From assembly GCA_028714855.1 (NCBI GenBank), contig JAQTLP010000004.1, positions 80,158 to 144,157 of the forward strand: a stretch of 64,000 bases of DNA, in the 5' to 3' direction. Numbering within the stretch: the stretch's first letter is position 1; every line of letters begins with the position of its first letter. The position numbers and the translations under genes were made by a program. This stretch comes from Phycisphaerae bacterium (GTDB lineage Bacteria > Planctomycetota > Phycisphaerae > Sedimentisphaerales > Anaerobacaceae). Below the pieces are notes generated by a model, which did not search any database, was not told where the DNA came from, and saw only the letters and a list, made by a program, of their open reading frames with translations. Below, piece by piece: positions 54,805 through 64,000 of this stretch.

Positions 54805-57363
54805 ATGGACGAGAAAAAAAACGGTTATAACTTCAACGAGATAGAAAAGAAGTGGCAGCGGTTCTGGGAAGAGAACAAGACATTTAAGGCCAGGGACTGC
54901 GACAATTCCAGGTGCAAGTATTACGTTCTCGATATGTTTCCCTACCCCAGCGCTGCCGGCCTGCACGTCGGCCATCCGGAAGGTTATACGGCCAGCGACA
55001 TTGTTTCCCGCTATAAGCGGATGAAAGGTTTCAACGTCCTGCATCCTATGGGCTGGGATGCGTTCGGTCTGCCCGCAGAACAGTATGCTGTTGCAACTGG
55101 AACGCATCCTGCTCAGACCACTCAAAAGAATATTGATGGTATGCGCCGGCAAATCGAATCACTGGGCTTTAGCTATGACTGGGACAGGGAGGTTAATACT
55201 ACCGACCCGAATTATTACAAGTGGACGCAGTGGATATTTCTGAAATTCTACAACAGTTACTTTGATGAAGATGAGCAAAAGGCCAAGCCTATCGAAGAAC
55301 TGCCGATACAAAAAGATTTGAGCGAGGAAGGAAAACGGATTTTCATAGATGGTCACCGTCTGGCTTATGAAGATTTCGCCCCGGTCAATTGGTGTCCTGA
55401 GTTGGGCACTGTTCTTGCGAACGAGGAAGTTGTCGGTGGTGTAAGCGAACGTGGCGGCCATCCTGTTATAAGAAGACCAATGCGGCAGTGGATGCTGAGG
55501 ATAACGAAGTACTGTGAGCGTCTTCTTAAGGGGCTTGACGAGGTTGACTGGCCGCATTCGATCAAGAAGCTTCAGCAGGACTGGATCGGCAAGAGCATCG
55601 GCGCAGAGGTTGATTTTAAAGTTGACGGATACGATATTAAACCTATCCGTGTTTTTACAACTCGCCCGGATACCTTATTCGGGGCGACGTATATGGTACT
55701 GGCGCCAGAGCATGAACATGTCGATATGATAACGACTGATAAATATATAAATGCGGTAGAAGACTACAAATTCAAGGCTCTTAACAAAAGCGATTTGGAC
55801 AGGACAGATTTAGCTAAAGAAAAAACCGGCGTATTTACCGGTGCTTACGCAATCAATCCAGTAAACAACGAAAAAATCCCAATCTGGATAAGCGACTATG
55901 TTTTAATCAGCTACGGCACGGGCGCAATAATGTCGGTGCCGGCCCACGATGAAAGGGATTTCGAATTCGCCAAAAAATTCGATTTGCAGATTATTCCGGT
56001 TGTCGAACCGGATGACCGTGAGCAGGCCGAGTTGGTTAAGAAAGGCCAATTTTGTTTCATCGGCGACGGCAAAGCAATAAACTCCGGCCGGTTTAGCGGC
56101 CTGACAACAGCCCAGTTCAAAGAGCAAATTACAAATTGGCTCGCAGAAAAAGGCCTCGGCGGAAAAGCGGTTAACTATAAACTGCGCGACTGGCTTTTCA
56201 GCAGGCAGCGCTATTGGGGTGAGCCTTTTCCGATATTGCATGCTGAGGATGGCAGAAGAATTGCTCTGACTAAAGAAGATCTTCCTCTAAGATTGCCGGA
56301 GGTGGATGATTATAAGCCGAGCGGGGATGGTGAGCCGCCTTTGGCAAAAACGACTGACTGGGTCAATGTGACACTGGCCGATGGAGTAAAGGCCAAACGC
56401 GAAACCAATACAATGCCTCAATGGGCGGGAAGCTGCTGGTATTATCTGCGTTACCTTGACCCGGAGAATCCCCGCCAGGGCTGGGACCCGGAGAAGGAAA
56501 AATACTGGATGCCTGTCGATTTGTATATTGGAGGTGCGGAACACGCGGTGCTGCACCTTTTGTATTCGCGGTTCTGGCACAAGCTGCTTTTCGACTTAGG
56601 TTTCGTCAGCACCAAAGAGCCGTTCAAAAAGCTCGTCAATCAGGGAATGATTTTGGGCGAGGACGGCCAGAAGATGAGCAAATCTCGCGGCAACGTGATT
56701 AATCCAGATAAAGTCGTCGCCGATTATGGCGCCGATTCGATGCGGCTGTACGAAATGTTTATGGGGCCGCTGGAATCAATGAAACCTTGGAGTATGCAGG
56801 GCGTTGAAGGTGTGTTCAGGTTTCTTAAGAGAACCTGGTCGATGATAGTTGATGAAGATATCGGCGAGCTTGTCGAGAATATTAAAGATGCCGATGCTGA
56901 TGAGACAACCCTTAGATTGCTGCACCAGACTATAAAGAAGGTTGGAGATGATATTGAAACATTCGGTTTCAATACCGCGATCAGTCAGATGATGATTTTT
57001 GTAAATCACCTCAGCAAGCAGGAAATCAGACCAAAATCCGTTGTTGAGAAATTCCTTCTGGTTCTTGCGCCGTTCGCTCCTCATATTGCTGAAGAGCTTT
57101 GGGAAAGATTAGGCCATACCAATACCCTTGCTTACGAACCTTGGCCTGAATATGACGTACGGATTATCAAAGAAAAGGAAATTGAGCTGGTTATTCAGGT
57201 CAACGGTAAAATAAAGGATAGAATTGTTGTTTCCGCCGATGCCGACGAAGAGCAGATAAAACAAAAGGCACTGGCCGGCGAAAAGGTTAAAAAAGCTTTG
57301 GACGGAAAAGAGCCAAAAAAAATTATCGTCATCAAGTCCAGGTTGGTGAATATTGTTATTTGA
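54805..57363 (+). CDS. leuS: Leucine--tRNA ligase
   Basis: 852 residues. HIGH-equivalent [21 protein letters not shown] in [14 protein letters not shown], the inserted editing domain (about 220-415, with the T-rich and [16 protein letters not shown] motifs), and the C-terminal anticodon-binding and leucine-specific parts. No T-box or other leader is visible in the short gap before it. Confidence 0.97.
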   Translation: MDEKKNGYNFNEIEKKWQRFWEENKTFKARDCDNSRCKYYVLDMFPYPSAAGLHVGHPEGYTASDIVSRYKRMKGFNVLHPMGWDAFGLPAEQYAVATGTHPAQTTQKNIDGMRRQIESLGFSYDWDREVNTTDPNYYKWTQWIFLKFYNSYFDEDEQKAKPIEELPIQKDLSEEGKRIFIDGHRLAYEDFAPVNWCPELGTVLANEEVVGGVSERGGHPVIRRPMRQWMLRITKYCERLLKGLDEVDWPHSIKKLQQDWIGKSIGAEVDFKVDGYDIKPIRVFTTRPDTLFGATYMVLAPEHEHVDMITTDKYINAVEDYKFKALNKSDLDRTDLAKEKTGVFTGAYAINPVNNEKIPIWISDYVLISYGTGAIMSVPAHDERDFEFAKKFDLQIIPVVEPDDREQAELVKKGQFCFIGDGKAINSGRFSGLTTAQFKEQITNWLAEKGLGGKAVNYKLRDWLFSRQRYWGEPFPILHAEDGRRIALTKEDLPLRLPEVDDYKPSGDGEPPLAKTTDWVNVTLADGVKAKRETNTMPQWAGSCWYYLRYLDPENPRQGWDPEKEKYWMPVDLYIGGAEHAVLHLLYSRFWHKLLFDLGFVSTKEPFKKLVNQGMILGEDGQKMSKSRGNVINPDKVVADYGADSMRLYEMFMGPLESMKPWSMQGVEGVFRFLKRTWSMIVDEDIGELVENIKDADADETTLRLLHQTIKKVGDDIETFGFNTAISQMMIFVNHLSKQEIRPKSVVEKFLLVLAPFAPHIAEELWERLGHTNTLAYEPWPEYDVRIIKEKEIELVIQVNGKIKDRIVVSADADEEQIKQKALAGEKVKKALDGKEPKKIIVIKSRLVNIVI

Positions 57364-57394
57364 CATAATTATTTAGAAAGGGAAAGGTATTATT

Positions 57395-58774
57395 ATGTGT
57401 CGCGGTTTTAATTTCAGAACTGTTTTCAATGGGTTTATTGTTTCCTGTGTGATTTTAGCTGTTTTTACGTCCTGTTTGGCCGCTGCAGGGCCGAATAGCG
57501 GCGGGCAAAAATTGGTAGCGGAAATTGTATCTAAAGCTGTGCAGAAACAACGAATTTTGTATAAACTTACCACTATCGATGAATTTAAACAAATTGCCGG
57601 AGAACCTCTAAAAGAAACAAAAAGCACTATTGGGGGAATAGAAATTTGTGAGCTCGCATATTCAGATGTTTTTGCCAGGTTTGCAAAAGTTAAAGACAAA
57701 TCCATCCCGTTTACTATCTTACAGTTGTCCGGCAAAGGAATGAGCTTTGATATTGGTAAAAATCGCCAGGTTACGTTAAGGGACACGGATGACCTTGGTA
57801 AGATTGACCCCTTCCTGGGAGTGGCGAATATGTCGCTGACTAAGCTCGACTTGAGAAAACATAAAAAAATTCTCGATGAGATGTCTTTTGATACCTTTAC
57901 AAAGTGGCCCAAGCCAAACAGGATGCCTAAAGGATTTAAACCGGAACGTTTGCTTGAGGAAGGAAAAAATCCGGGACTAGGTGTGCGGGCTCTGCATAAG
58001 CAGGGTATCGATGGCAGAGGTGTTGTTATAGCTATAATTGACCAGCCATTGATGAAGGATCACCGGGAGTATGACGGAAAAATCACAAAATATGAAGGAG
58101 TTGTCTTTCAAAGTACAACCTCGGCAATGCACGGTACGCCCATAGTCAGTGCTGCGGTTGGCGAACAGTGCGGTGTTGCGCCGGCAGCCAGAGTCTATTA
58201 TTATTCTGTGCCTCTCATCTCTTTACCGGATAATGGGATTTACTGTGATATTATTGATAAAATTATTGAAGAAAACCAAAACGCAGGCGCTTCAGAAAAA
58301 GTTCGGGTGGTAAACATCTCATCAGGGACATTTCGGCAGCAGGTCAACTTTGACAGGTGGAAAGAAACTTTTGCTAAGGCCGCTGCGAATGGTATCCTCG
58401 TAGTAACGTGCGACACGGCTCTCTTGAACTACGGGACGCTCGACCATATTACTGACAGGAATGCGGATTCACCATCGGCCTACAAAGCCGGTAAGTCCAG
58501 TGGAAAAGATAGTATCTTCCTGGTTCCGGCGGGTAATCGGACAACGGCAAGTCATATGGCTCAGGATGCTTATACCTTTTGGAGACAAGGCGAAAGAAGC
58601 TGGGCGGCGCCGTATCTTGCAGGACTTGCTGCCCTCGCTTATCAGGTTGACCCTGAGATTAAGCCCGGCGAAATAGTCAATTTGTGGATTGACACGGCAA
58701 TAAAAACCAATGCCGGTTACGTTATCAATCCTACAGGCTTTATCGAAGCTGTTCAAAAAACCAAACCAAAGTAA
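57395..58774 (+). CDS. Exported subtilisin-like serine protease
   Basis: 459 residues with a signal peptide (about 1-30). A non-protease N-terminal region of about 160 residues leads to an S8-like domain with Asp 216 (VIAIIDQPL), His 246 (AMHGTPIVSAAVG), Asn in VPAGNR and Ser 402 in ERSWAAPYLAGLAAL. The triad is present, but the usual GTSMAAP box reads ERSWAAP and the Asp/His motifs are also atypical, so activity is likely but not proven. GGAAAGG lies upstream of ATG. It sits between leuS and the CYTH gene. Confidence 0.75.
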   Translation: MCRGFNFRTVFNGFIVSCVILAVFTSCLAAAGPNSGGQKLVAEIVSKAVQKQRILYKLTTIDEFKQIAGEPLKETKSTIGGIEICELAYSDVFARFAKVKDKSIPFTILQLSGKGMSFDIGKNRQVTLRDTDDLGKIDPFLGVANMSLTKLDLRKHKKILDEMSFDTFTKWPKPNRMPKGFKPERLLEEGKNPGLGVRALHKQGIDGRGVVIAIIDQPLMKDHREYDGKITKYEGVVFQSTTSAMHGTPIVSAAVGEQCGVAPAARVYYYSVPLISLPDNGIYCDIIDKIIEENQNAGASEKVRVVNISSGTFRQQVNFDRWKETFAKAAANGILVVTCDTALLNYGTLDHITDRNADSPSAYKAGKSSGKDSIFLVPAGNRTTASHMAQDAYTFWRQGERSWAAPYLAGLAALAYQVDPEIKPGEIVNLWIDTAIKTNAGYVINPTGFIEAVQKTKPK

Positions 58775-58777
58775 TCG

Positions 58778-59344
58778 ATGGAACTTATGCCCGTTGAGAT
58801 TGAAGCAAAGCTGAAGGTCGATTCGCTGAAGGAAATAGCGGAAAAGCTGGATGCTCTCGGTGCTGAATTTGGACAGGAGCGGCTGCACTTAGACAGCTAC
58901 TTTGATGATGCGAACACAACTTTCAGGAAAAGTGACCGCTGTCTCCGCCTGCGGCGGCAGTCGGCCGATAATAGCAAAAGATTTTTTTTGACTTATAAAG
59001 GCGCGAAAGAAAAGGACCAGTTCAAAAAAAGGCAGGAAGTTGAAGTCGAAGTCGAAGATGGAGATTCTGCCGAGAAGCTGCTTTTGTTGCTTGGATATAA
59101 TAAAGTGCTTGTGTTCGAGAAGAAACGTCAAATTTGGCGATTTGGCGGGTGCGAAGTTGCTCTGGATGAACTGCCGTTATTGGGCAGTTTCGTTGAAATA
59201 GAAGGGCCTGATGAGCAGAAAATCGCCGACGTGCAAAGCAATTTGGGGCTGTCGGATTTGCCGGTCATTTTGGAAAGCTATGCGTCTTTGATGGCCAAAA
59301 AGCTTCTGCAGCTTGGCAGAAAAGAAAAAGAGGTATTGTTATAA
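58778..59344 (+). CDS. CYTH-domain protein (CyaB/thiamine triphosphatase-like)
   Basis: 188 residues with the ExExK signature (PVEIEAKLKV) and the following KLHLDSYFDD-like strand, RLRR, and KEKDQFKKRQEVEVEVED segments of the CYTH tunnel fold. Members act as class IV adenylate cyclases, triphosphatases or inorganic tripolyphosphatases; which one applies here cannot be told. It starts 3 bases after the protease stop. Confidence 0.85.
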   Translation: MELMPVEIEAKLKVDSLKEIAEKLDALGAEFGQERLHLDSYFDDANTTFRKSDRCLRLRRQSADNSKRFFLTYKGAKEKDQFKKRQEVEVEVEDGDSAEKLLLLLGYNKVLVFEKKRQIWRFGGCEVALDELPLLGSFVEIEGPDEQKIADVQSNLGLSDLPVILESYASLMAKKLLQLGRKEKEVLL

Positions 59345-59357
59345 AAGATTAGAGCGT

Positions 59358-60302
59358 ATGAAACCAGATGATGGTTATATTGCGTATATCTTAAATCCCA
59401 AAGCCGGCGCAACCAGCAGCAAACTGGTCGGTCGATGGTTTGAGGAATACCTTGTCAAAAAAGGATACAAGGTCAGGGTTACTTTGACTGCTTCTTTGGC
59501 ACATGCCTGTGAAGTGGCTACAGATGCGGCTGTGGATTACAATTGTGCGATGGTTGTCGCTGCCGGTGGTGATGGTACAATCAGGGAGGTTGCGCACGGC
59601 CTCGAAGGCAGTGACAAACCGCTGCTGATAGTGCCCTGCGGAACCGAAAATTTACTGGCAAATGAGTTGGGTTTCGATGAAAAATTGAAAACAATAATAA
59701 AAGCGTTTGAGTGCGGCTTCATTCGGACTTTAGACTTGGGGAATATAAATGGGAAATGTTTTACTTCGATAGCAGGATTCGGTTTTGACGGCCGAGTAGT
59801 CAAACGTGTTAGCGAGCAGCGCAGGGGACATATAGATTACTTCGATTATTTCTGGCCGCTCTGGCGAACGTTCTGGGATTATAAATTCGAATCAATGAAA
59901 GTGACCGTGGACGGCGAAGAAATTTTTAACGGCCGGGGCCTGGTTTTTGTCGGAAATATTTCGAGATATGCGGTAGGCCTTCAGATATTGCACTATGCCG
60001 ATTTCAGTGATGGCTTGCTGGATATATGTATTTATAAATGTGCCTCCCGCCTGCATCTGGTCAAGCATTCGATATTTACGGTCCTCAAGCGAGACGTAAA
60101 TTGCTCTGATGTTATTTATCGTCAGGGCAAAGAGGTTTCCGTAAGTTCGGATAGTGCCGCCATAGATACCGAAATTGATGGTGACCCCGGCCCCGCTTTA
60201 CCTGTGCAGATTAAAGTGATACCGCGGGCGGTCAATTGTGTCGTGCCAGAGGGCGCAAAGCCGGCGGGAATAAGAACGAGAATTATCAGGGCATTAGGAT
60301 GA
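59358..60302 (+). CDS. Diacylglycerol kinase/LCB5-family lipid kinase
   Basis: 314 residues from ATG 59358; a TTG at 59313 would overlap the CYTH gene. The nucleotide-binding AILNPKAGATSS and AAGGDGTIREVAHGL motifs, CGTENLLANELG and the GFGFDGRV loop are those of YegS/DgkB/sphingosine-kinase-like enzymes. Likely phosphorylates a membrane lipid. Next to kdsA it may be part of envelope lipid metabolism. Confidence 0.87.
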   Translation: MKPDDGYIAYILNPKAGATSSKLVGRWFEEYLVKKGYKVRVTLTASLAHACEVATDAAVDYNCAMVVAAGGDGTIREVAHGLEGSDKPLLIVPCGTENLLANELGFDEKLKTIIKAFECGFIRTLDLGNINGKCFTSIAGFGFDGRVVKRVSEQRRGHIDYFDYFWPLWRTFWDYKFESMKVTVDGEEIFNGRGLVFVGNISRYAVGLQILHYADFSDGLLDICIYKCASRLHLVKHSIFTVLKRDVNCSDVIYRQGKEVSVSSDSAAIDTEIDGDPGPALPVQIKVIPRAVNCVVPEGAKPAGIRTRIIRALG

Positions 60303-60311
60303 AATTAAAAT

Positions 60312-61136
60312 ATGAATAAAGCAAGTTTCAAAATCGGTAATGTCAATATTGGCGCCGATGCGCCTTTATTTCTAATCGCTGGGCCTTGTGTTATTGAAAG
60401 CAGGGACATCTGTCTGGATATCGCGGACAAAATCGTCAAAATCGCCGCAAGCACCGGCGTGGGAATGATTTTCAAGGCGAGCTTCGACAAGGCCAATCGC
60501 TCCAGTCTGCATAGTTTCAGAGGCCCGGGTTTGGAAAAGGGACTGGAGATTCTTGCAGCAGTTCGCCGGGAGACTGGTTTGCCTGTTATGACCGATGTGC
60601 ACGAGCTGGCTCAGGCCCAGGCCGTCGGCAAAGTCGTTGATTGTCTCCAGGTGCCTGCTTTTCTCTGCAGGCAGACCGATTTGCTTTGTGCCTGCGCCAA
60701 GACTGGAAAACCTGTGAATATAAAGAAAGGCCAGTTTATCTCGCCCGATGAAATGAAAAATGCCGTCGAGAAGGTTCGCTCCTGCGATAACAAAAAAATT
60801 ATGCTCACCGAACGCGGAACGTTTTTTGGCTACAATCGGCTCGTCAACGATATGACCGCTATTGTCTCTATGAAAAAGCTTGGCTGTCCCGTTGTCTTCG
60901 ATGCGACGCACAGCACCCAGCAGCCGGGCGGTCTCGGTAATGCCAGCGCGGGCCGGCCGGAATTCGCCCCAATACTTGCCAGAGCCGCCGTCGCCGCAGG
61001 CGCCGATGGGCTTTTCATCGAGGTGCACACCGACCCGGAAAAATCAAAATCCGATGCCGCCAGCATTATGCCCATCGATTGGCTCGAAGATTTATTAAAA
61101 GTGTGCAAAAAGATATTCGAGGTCGTCCGGAAGTAG
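60312..61136 (+). CDS. kdsA: Kdo-8-phosphate synthase
   Basis: 274 residues. Condenses arabinose-5-phosphate with phosphoenolpyruvate for Kdo of lipopolysaccharide. IAGPCVIESRD, FKASFDKANRSSLHSFRGPGL, QVPAFLCRQTDLL, VNIKKGQF, LTERGTFFGYNRLVNDM and VFDATHSTQQPGG are all conserved. Its presence argues for an outer membrane with Kdo-bearing LPS. Confidence 0.96.
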   Translation: MNKASFKIGNVNIGADAPLFLIAGPCVIESRDICLDIADKIVKIAASTGVGMIFKASFDKANRSSLHSFRGPGLEKGLEILAAVRRETGLPVMTDVHELAQAQAVGKVVDCLQVPAFLCRQTDLLCACAKTGKPVNIKKGQFISPDEMKNAVEKVRSCDNKKIMLTERGTFFGYNRLVNDMTAIVSMKKLGCPVVFDATHSTQQPGGLGNASAGRPEFAPILARAAVAAGADGLFIEVHTDPEKSKSDAASIMPIDWLEDLLKVCKKIFEVVRK

Positions 61137-61142
61137 ATAAAA

Positions 61143-62078
61143 GTGGCTGAAGAAAAAAAGTATTTATATGGCCCGGTGCCCTCGCGAAGACTTGGACGTA
61201 GCCTCGGCGTTGATATCGTGCCGTTCAAGCTCTGTTCGCTCGATTGCGTTTACTGCCAGCTCGGCAAAACCACCGAAAAGACCCTCCATCGCAGCGATTT
61301 TCTTCCTGTCGAAGCGGTTTTGGCCGAGTTGAAAGACAAATTGGCCGCAGGACTGGAAGCCGATTTCATTACCATCGGCGGTTCCGGCGAGCCTACCCTC
61401 CACTCCCGCCTCGGCGAGCTTATAGACGGCATAAAGAAAATCACCGCCATCCCCGTAGCCATACTTACCAACGGCACCATGCTCTACAAACCGGATGTCC
61501 GCGCCGATTGCGCCAAGGCCGACGTCGTTTTGCCTTCTTTGGATGCCGGCGACGAGCAGACCTACCAGAGGATAAATCGCCCGCACTCCGGCTTAAGTAT
61601 TGAAAGATTGATTAGTGGTTTGTGCGCATTGAGAGACGAGTTCCAAGGCCAAATATGGCTCGAAGTTTTTCTCATCGAGGGTTTCAATACTGATAACCAG
61701 CAGATTGCCAAAATCAAGTCTGCCATAGACCGCATTCATCCCGACAAGGTTCAGCTTAATACCGCCGTTCGCCCCACCACCGAGCCTGGCGTCAAAGCCC
61801 TCGACCACAAAACACTCCGCGCCATCGCTCGGCAGCTCGGCCAAAACTGCGAGGTCATAGCCGACTTCTCACCGGCACACGCAGGCGCAAACTTCCAAGC
61901 CAAGGCCGAAGACGTATTATCAATGCTGAAACGCAGGCCTTGCTCCCTGAGTGACATATCCTCTGCCCTCGGCATCACCCCAAACGAGGTCTTAAAGTAT
62001 ATCACCCATCTCCAGCAGCAGGGCGCCATCGCTTCCCGACAAAAAAACGGCGTAACCTTCTTTTTCAAAGCAAATTAG
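61143..62078 (+). CDS. Radical SAM protein with C-terminal winged helix
   Basis: 311 residues, GTG start. N-terminal LYGPVPSRRLGRSLGVDIVP then the cluster motif CSLDCVYCQ, then a GGSGEPTLH motif. The last ~70 residues (SMLKRRPCSLSDISSALGIT...) look like a winged helix. The family is widespread in Planctomycetota and anaerobes but its reaction is not established. Confidence 0.8.
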   Translation: MAEEKKYLYGPVPSRRLGRSLGVDIVPFKLCSLDCVYCQLGKTTEKTLHRSDFLPVEAVLAELKDKLAAGLEADFITIGGSGEPTLHSRLGELIDGIKKITAIPVAILTNGTMLYKPDVRADCAKADVVLPSLDAGDEQTYQRINRPHSGLSIERLISGLCALRDEFQGQIWLEVFLIEGFNTDNQQIAKIKSAIDRIHPDKVQLNTAVRPTTEPGVKALDHKTLRAIARQLGQNCEVIADFSPAHAGANFQAKAEDVLSMLKRRPCSLSDISSALGITPNEVLKYITHLQQQGAIASRQKNGVTFFFKAN

Positions 62079-62162
62079 TAGATATTCCTAACGCACGGGG
62101 GACGAGCCGGTAAAAATCTGGTGAATTTACACCTAATTGCCGGATTCATATTCATTTTAGTA

Positions 62163-62281
62163 AAGACGGACGTCTTATTGGCCGATAAAAGCGTTGTAAC
62201 GTTTTCCAAAGCTTCGATTTTATCGAATTTGTCGCGAAAAACTGGATTTTAGCAATAGGTTATCGGCTTTTAGACCGATAA
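62163..62281. repeat. Two inverted repeats in the gap before the small protein
   Basis: AAGACG-GA-CGTCTT at 62163-62176 and TTATCGG-8 bases-CCGATAA at 62260-62281. The word GGCCGATAAA also appears near 62180. They may be regulatory or a weak terminator. Nothing else is seen in the 221-base gap. Confidence 0.35.
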
Positions 62282-62299
62282 AAAATATAGGCGACTTTG

Positions 62300-62551
62300 A
62301 TGACCAAACACAGGAAACAGCAGCTGGTTCTAAACAAAGGCACCGAGAAGTTTATATTCCGTTACGACAGCGGCTCCGAAGACAAACTTCTCGACGCCCT
62401 GATTGAGCAGGCCAAGGATAAACGAACGAATTTCGATTGGTTCGATGCCGCGGTGCTCAGTTTCAAGCTCGCGCAATCGCTTATTAACCAGGCCGATAAG
62501 CTCATCGGCGATAAGAAACCCATTTTGCAGGAAGACTCGCAGCCGCAATAA
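62300..62551 (+). CDS. Conserved small hypothetical protein (83 aa)
   Basis: ATG 62300. MTKHRKQQLVLNKGTEKFIF, then RYDSGSEDKLLDALIEQAKD and NFDWFDAAVLSFKLAQSLI. Mostly helical with an N-terminal basic strand. I recall no named family. It is placed between the radical SAM gene and xerC. Confidence 0.6.
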   Translation: MTKHRKQQLVLNKGTEKFIFRYDSGSEDKLLDALIEQAKDKRTNFDWFDAAVLSFKLAQSLINQADKLIGDKKPILQEDSQPQ

Positions 62552-62616
62552 CCCGGCTGATATAACTAAGATTGAAACCTTTATTACATAAAGATGCTGA
62601 ATAGGTAGGTGCGATT

Positions 62617-63696
62617 ATGGAAGATAATGTAATTGTTTCGGAGTTTCTAAATTACTTGAAATTCGAAAAGCGGTTTTCCCCGCATACGGCCAAGTGCTAC
62701 GGCGCGGACCTCGAGCAGTTTAGCGATTTTCTAGCTGGTCGCTCCGGTCACACGGATGAGCACGCCCCGGCCGGTGCCCATCAGGGCGGCGCAGCTACCG
62801 CTGTCGCTACGCGGACAAATCTCAAACTGGACCAGCTCCTTCTTGCCGTCGATGTCAATTCCATCAGGGCATATCTGGCCGCCCTCAACGAGAAGCAGTA
62901 TTCAAAGTCAACCGTCGCTCGCAAGCTTGCCACGCTGCGCAGCTTCTACAAATTCCTCGTTAAAAGAAACCAGCTCTCCACCAATCCTGTTATGGCCGTC
63001 CGCACCCCCAAGCAGGACAAGCGCCTGCCCCACTTCCTCGAATACGAAGACATCAAGAGATTAATCGAGACCCCTTCTATGGATAACTGGCTCGGCGCAA
63101 GAGATAGGGCCATCATGGAGACCCTTTACAGCACAGGCGTCCGCGTCAGCGAGCTTGTCTCCCTGAATATGGACGACGTCGACTTCCTCGGCGAAGTCAT
63201 ACACATCCGCGGTAAAGGCAAAAAGGAAAGAATCGTCCCAATCGGCACCTCCGCTTTGCAGGTCATTCAGCACTATATGGAATTTCGCAACAAAAGGGCA
63301 AGCAGCAACGCCAATTTCGATACGAAGGTTCTGTTCGTTAATAAGCACGGCCGGCGACTAAGCACACGCAGCGTCCGCCGAAAAATGGATAAATACCTCA
63401 AAATGGCTGGCCTCGACCCTACTATCAGCCCGCATACCCTCCGGCACAGCTTCGCGACGCACATGTTAAATAACGGCGCCGATTTAAGAAGCGTTCAGGA
63501 GCTGCTCGGCCATCAGTCGCTTTCGACCACCCAGATTTACACCCATCTGACAACCAAAAAGCTCAAAGAGACCTACGACAAGGCCCACCCCCGCGACCAG
63601 CAGACCACTCCCGAGCAGCCGGTTTCGAAAGACCATATTTCGAGCATAACCGAGCCGAGCAAAATGAATAAGGATAATAACGAACACGAGTGGTAA
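62617..63696 (+). CDS. xerC: Tyrosine recombinase XerC/XerD
   Basis: 359 residues. N-terminal SAM-like core-binding domain interrupted by about 25-30 low-complexity residues (near 43-72, HAPAGAHQGGAATAV), then the catalytic domain with Arg in STGVRVSELV, Lys in GKGKKER, HTLRHS, GHQSLSTTQIY (the nucleophile Tyr). Resolves chromosome dimers. An extra C-terminal tail of about 40 residues follows. No phage genes surround it. Confidence 0.92.
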   Translation: MEDNVIVSEFLNYLKFEKRFSPHTAKCYGADLEQFSDFLAGRSGHTDEHAPAGAHQGGAATAVATRTNLKLDQLLLAVDVNSIRAYLAALNEKQYSKSTVARKLATLRSFYKFLVKRNQLSTNPVMAVRTPKQDKRLPHFLEYEDIKRLIETPSMDNWLGARDRAIMETLYSTGVRVSELVSLNMDDVDFLGEVIHIRGKGKKERIVPIGTSALQVIQHYMEFRNKRASSNANFDTKVLFVNKHGRRLSTRSVRRKMDKYLKMAGLDPTISPHTLRHSFATHMLNNGADLRSVQELLGHQSLSTTQIYTHLTTKKLKETYDKAHPRDQQTTPEQPVSKDHISSITEPSKMNKDNNEHEW

Positions 63697-63730
63697 AACC
63701 TCGCCGCGAGAGATAAGAAGAAAAGAACTG

Positions 63731-63761
63731 CCCCCGAAGTCTGAGACTTCGGGGGTTTTTT
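63731..63761 (+). terminator. Strong intrinsic terminator after xerC
   Basis: CCCCCGAAGTC-TGA-GACTTCGGGGG followed by six T. The 11-bp perfect stem is the strongest terminator in the window and ends the plus-strand run. Confidence 0.95.
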
Positions 63762-63768
63762 ATTAACT

Positions 63769-63831
63769 CATCCCCTCATCCCCCCATTCCCTCATTCCCT
63801 CATTCCCTCATTTACTCATACCTCATTCCCT
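63769..63831. repeat. CATTCCCT tandem repeat
   Basis: Three exact consecutive copies of CATTCCCT (63785-63808), a fourth at 63824-63831 and degraded CTCAT variants around them. The gap 63832-63949 beyond it holds AT-rich repeats of TAATTAC and no gene. Confidence 0.7.
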
Positions 63832-63949
63832 TGCTTTTTCCCCACCGACCCTTTACAACACCCCTATTATGGTAATTACTGCTTACCAGTTACTAATTAC
63901 CAATAACTAATTACAACCAAAGGTCGTATTCCTATGGCGGAGAAATTCA

Positions 63950-64000
63950 ATGGCTAAAGAACACCCGAAAGATAATGCTCAATGTAAAAGCGATGAGCAC
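63950..64000 (+). CDS. Start of an unknown protein (17 codons, cut by window edge)
   Basis: ATG 63950 with GGAG 7 bases upstream opens MAKEHPKDNAQCKSDEH, with no stop before the edge. Hydrophilic; no family can be told from 17 residues. Confidence 0.5.
   Translation, partial: MAKEHPKDNAQCKSDEH

Noticed and set aside
62617-63696. Phage integrase / prophage edge
   Set aside because: The protein is a standard XerC/XerD type and is surrounded by housekeeping genes; no phage genes or attachment repeats are seen.
63769-63831. CRISPR-like array
   Set aside because: The repeat unit is only 8 bases, directly adjacent, and without spacers; no cas genes are in the window.

Overview
The window looks like a chromosomal segment of a member of the Planctomycetota, probably class Phycisphaerae (Sedimentisphaerales-like). 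The evidence is a C-terminal dockerin-like tail of the planctomycete type (paired DLN.D..VD / LA..WL units), secreted proteins built from Phycisphaerae-style sheets and FnIII-like modules, a phenylalanyl-tRNA synthetase beta chain without its tRNA-binding OB domain, and a Gram-negative envelope (kdsA for Kdo, MlaE/MlaF, lipoproteins with clear lipoboxes). I assign the phylum by inference from protein features; there is no rRNA gene in the window.

Layout. 1-9 kb: 5' part of a secreted repeat protein (minus, cut by the window edge), pheT, a 6S RNA gene with its own promoter and terminator, glgP, a PTS EIIA-Ntr-like gene, cimA and asnA. 9.3-22 kb: a hemicellulose locus with two tandem GH30 glucuronoxylanase-like genes with N-terminal carbohydrate-binding domains, a DUF5060/DUF4038 glycosidase, and a large CE15-like glucuronoyl esterase with BACON and dockerin-like modules. 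Inside it lie a SYLF lipoprotein, a SAP-domain protein and an AT-rich cassette (CBS protein, CPA2 antiporter, two very small proteins). 22-24.3 kb: a scar-rich stretch with a hisA 3' fragment, G-rich hairpins, an isolated TIR/nucleoside-deoxyribosyltransferase-like gene, and remnants that resemble the two ends of an Eco57I-like restriction-modification enzyme (N-terminus at 16.2 kb, C-terminus at 23.9 kb).

24.3-36.9 kb: a B12-binding-fold protein that lacks the cobalamin-ligating His, mlaE-mlaF overlapping a FAD/Fe-S dehydrogenase, a membrane protein, a cysteine synthase, a small AT-rich islet (four-helix-bundle protein and DUF1780-like nuclease), an AmmeMemoRadiSam radical SAM enzyme, a FlgO-like lipoprotein, and pdxB-folP with a small membrane protein. 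37-46 kb: lon, a PilX-like protein, an entericidin-like lipoprotein, carB with paired palindromes upstream, and an ECF sigma factor with a likely membrane anti-sigma partner. 46.3-51.6 kb: a minus-strand run uvrB-nadC-birA-lipBA in which octanoyltransferase (LipB) and lipoyl synthase (LipA) are one polypeptide. 51.7-63.7 kb: a plus-strand run of lipoprotein, priA, tRNA-Pro(CGG), fmdB-like, leuS, subtilase-like protease, CYTH protein, diacylglycerol-kinase-like protein, kdsA, radical SAM protein, small protein and xerC, ending in a strong terminator. The window ends in the first codons of another gene.

Most of the window is housekeeping. The points most worth attention are the LipB-LipA fusion, the B12-fold protein with His replaced by Gln, the CE15-like enzyme that lacks the usual Arg beside its serine, the TIR/NDT-like protein with a C-terminal beta-rich domain among mobile-element and restriction-gene scars, and several tiny genes. 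I did not find a complete, clearly novel multi-gene system.
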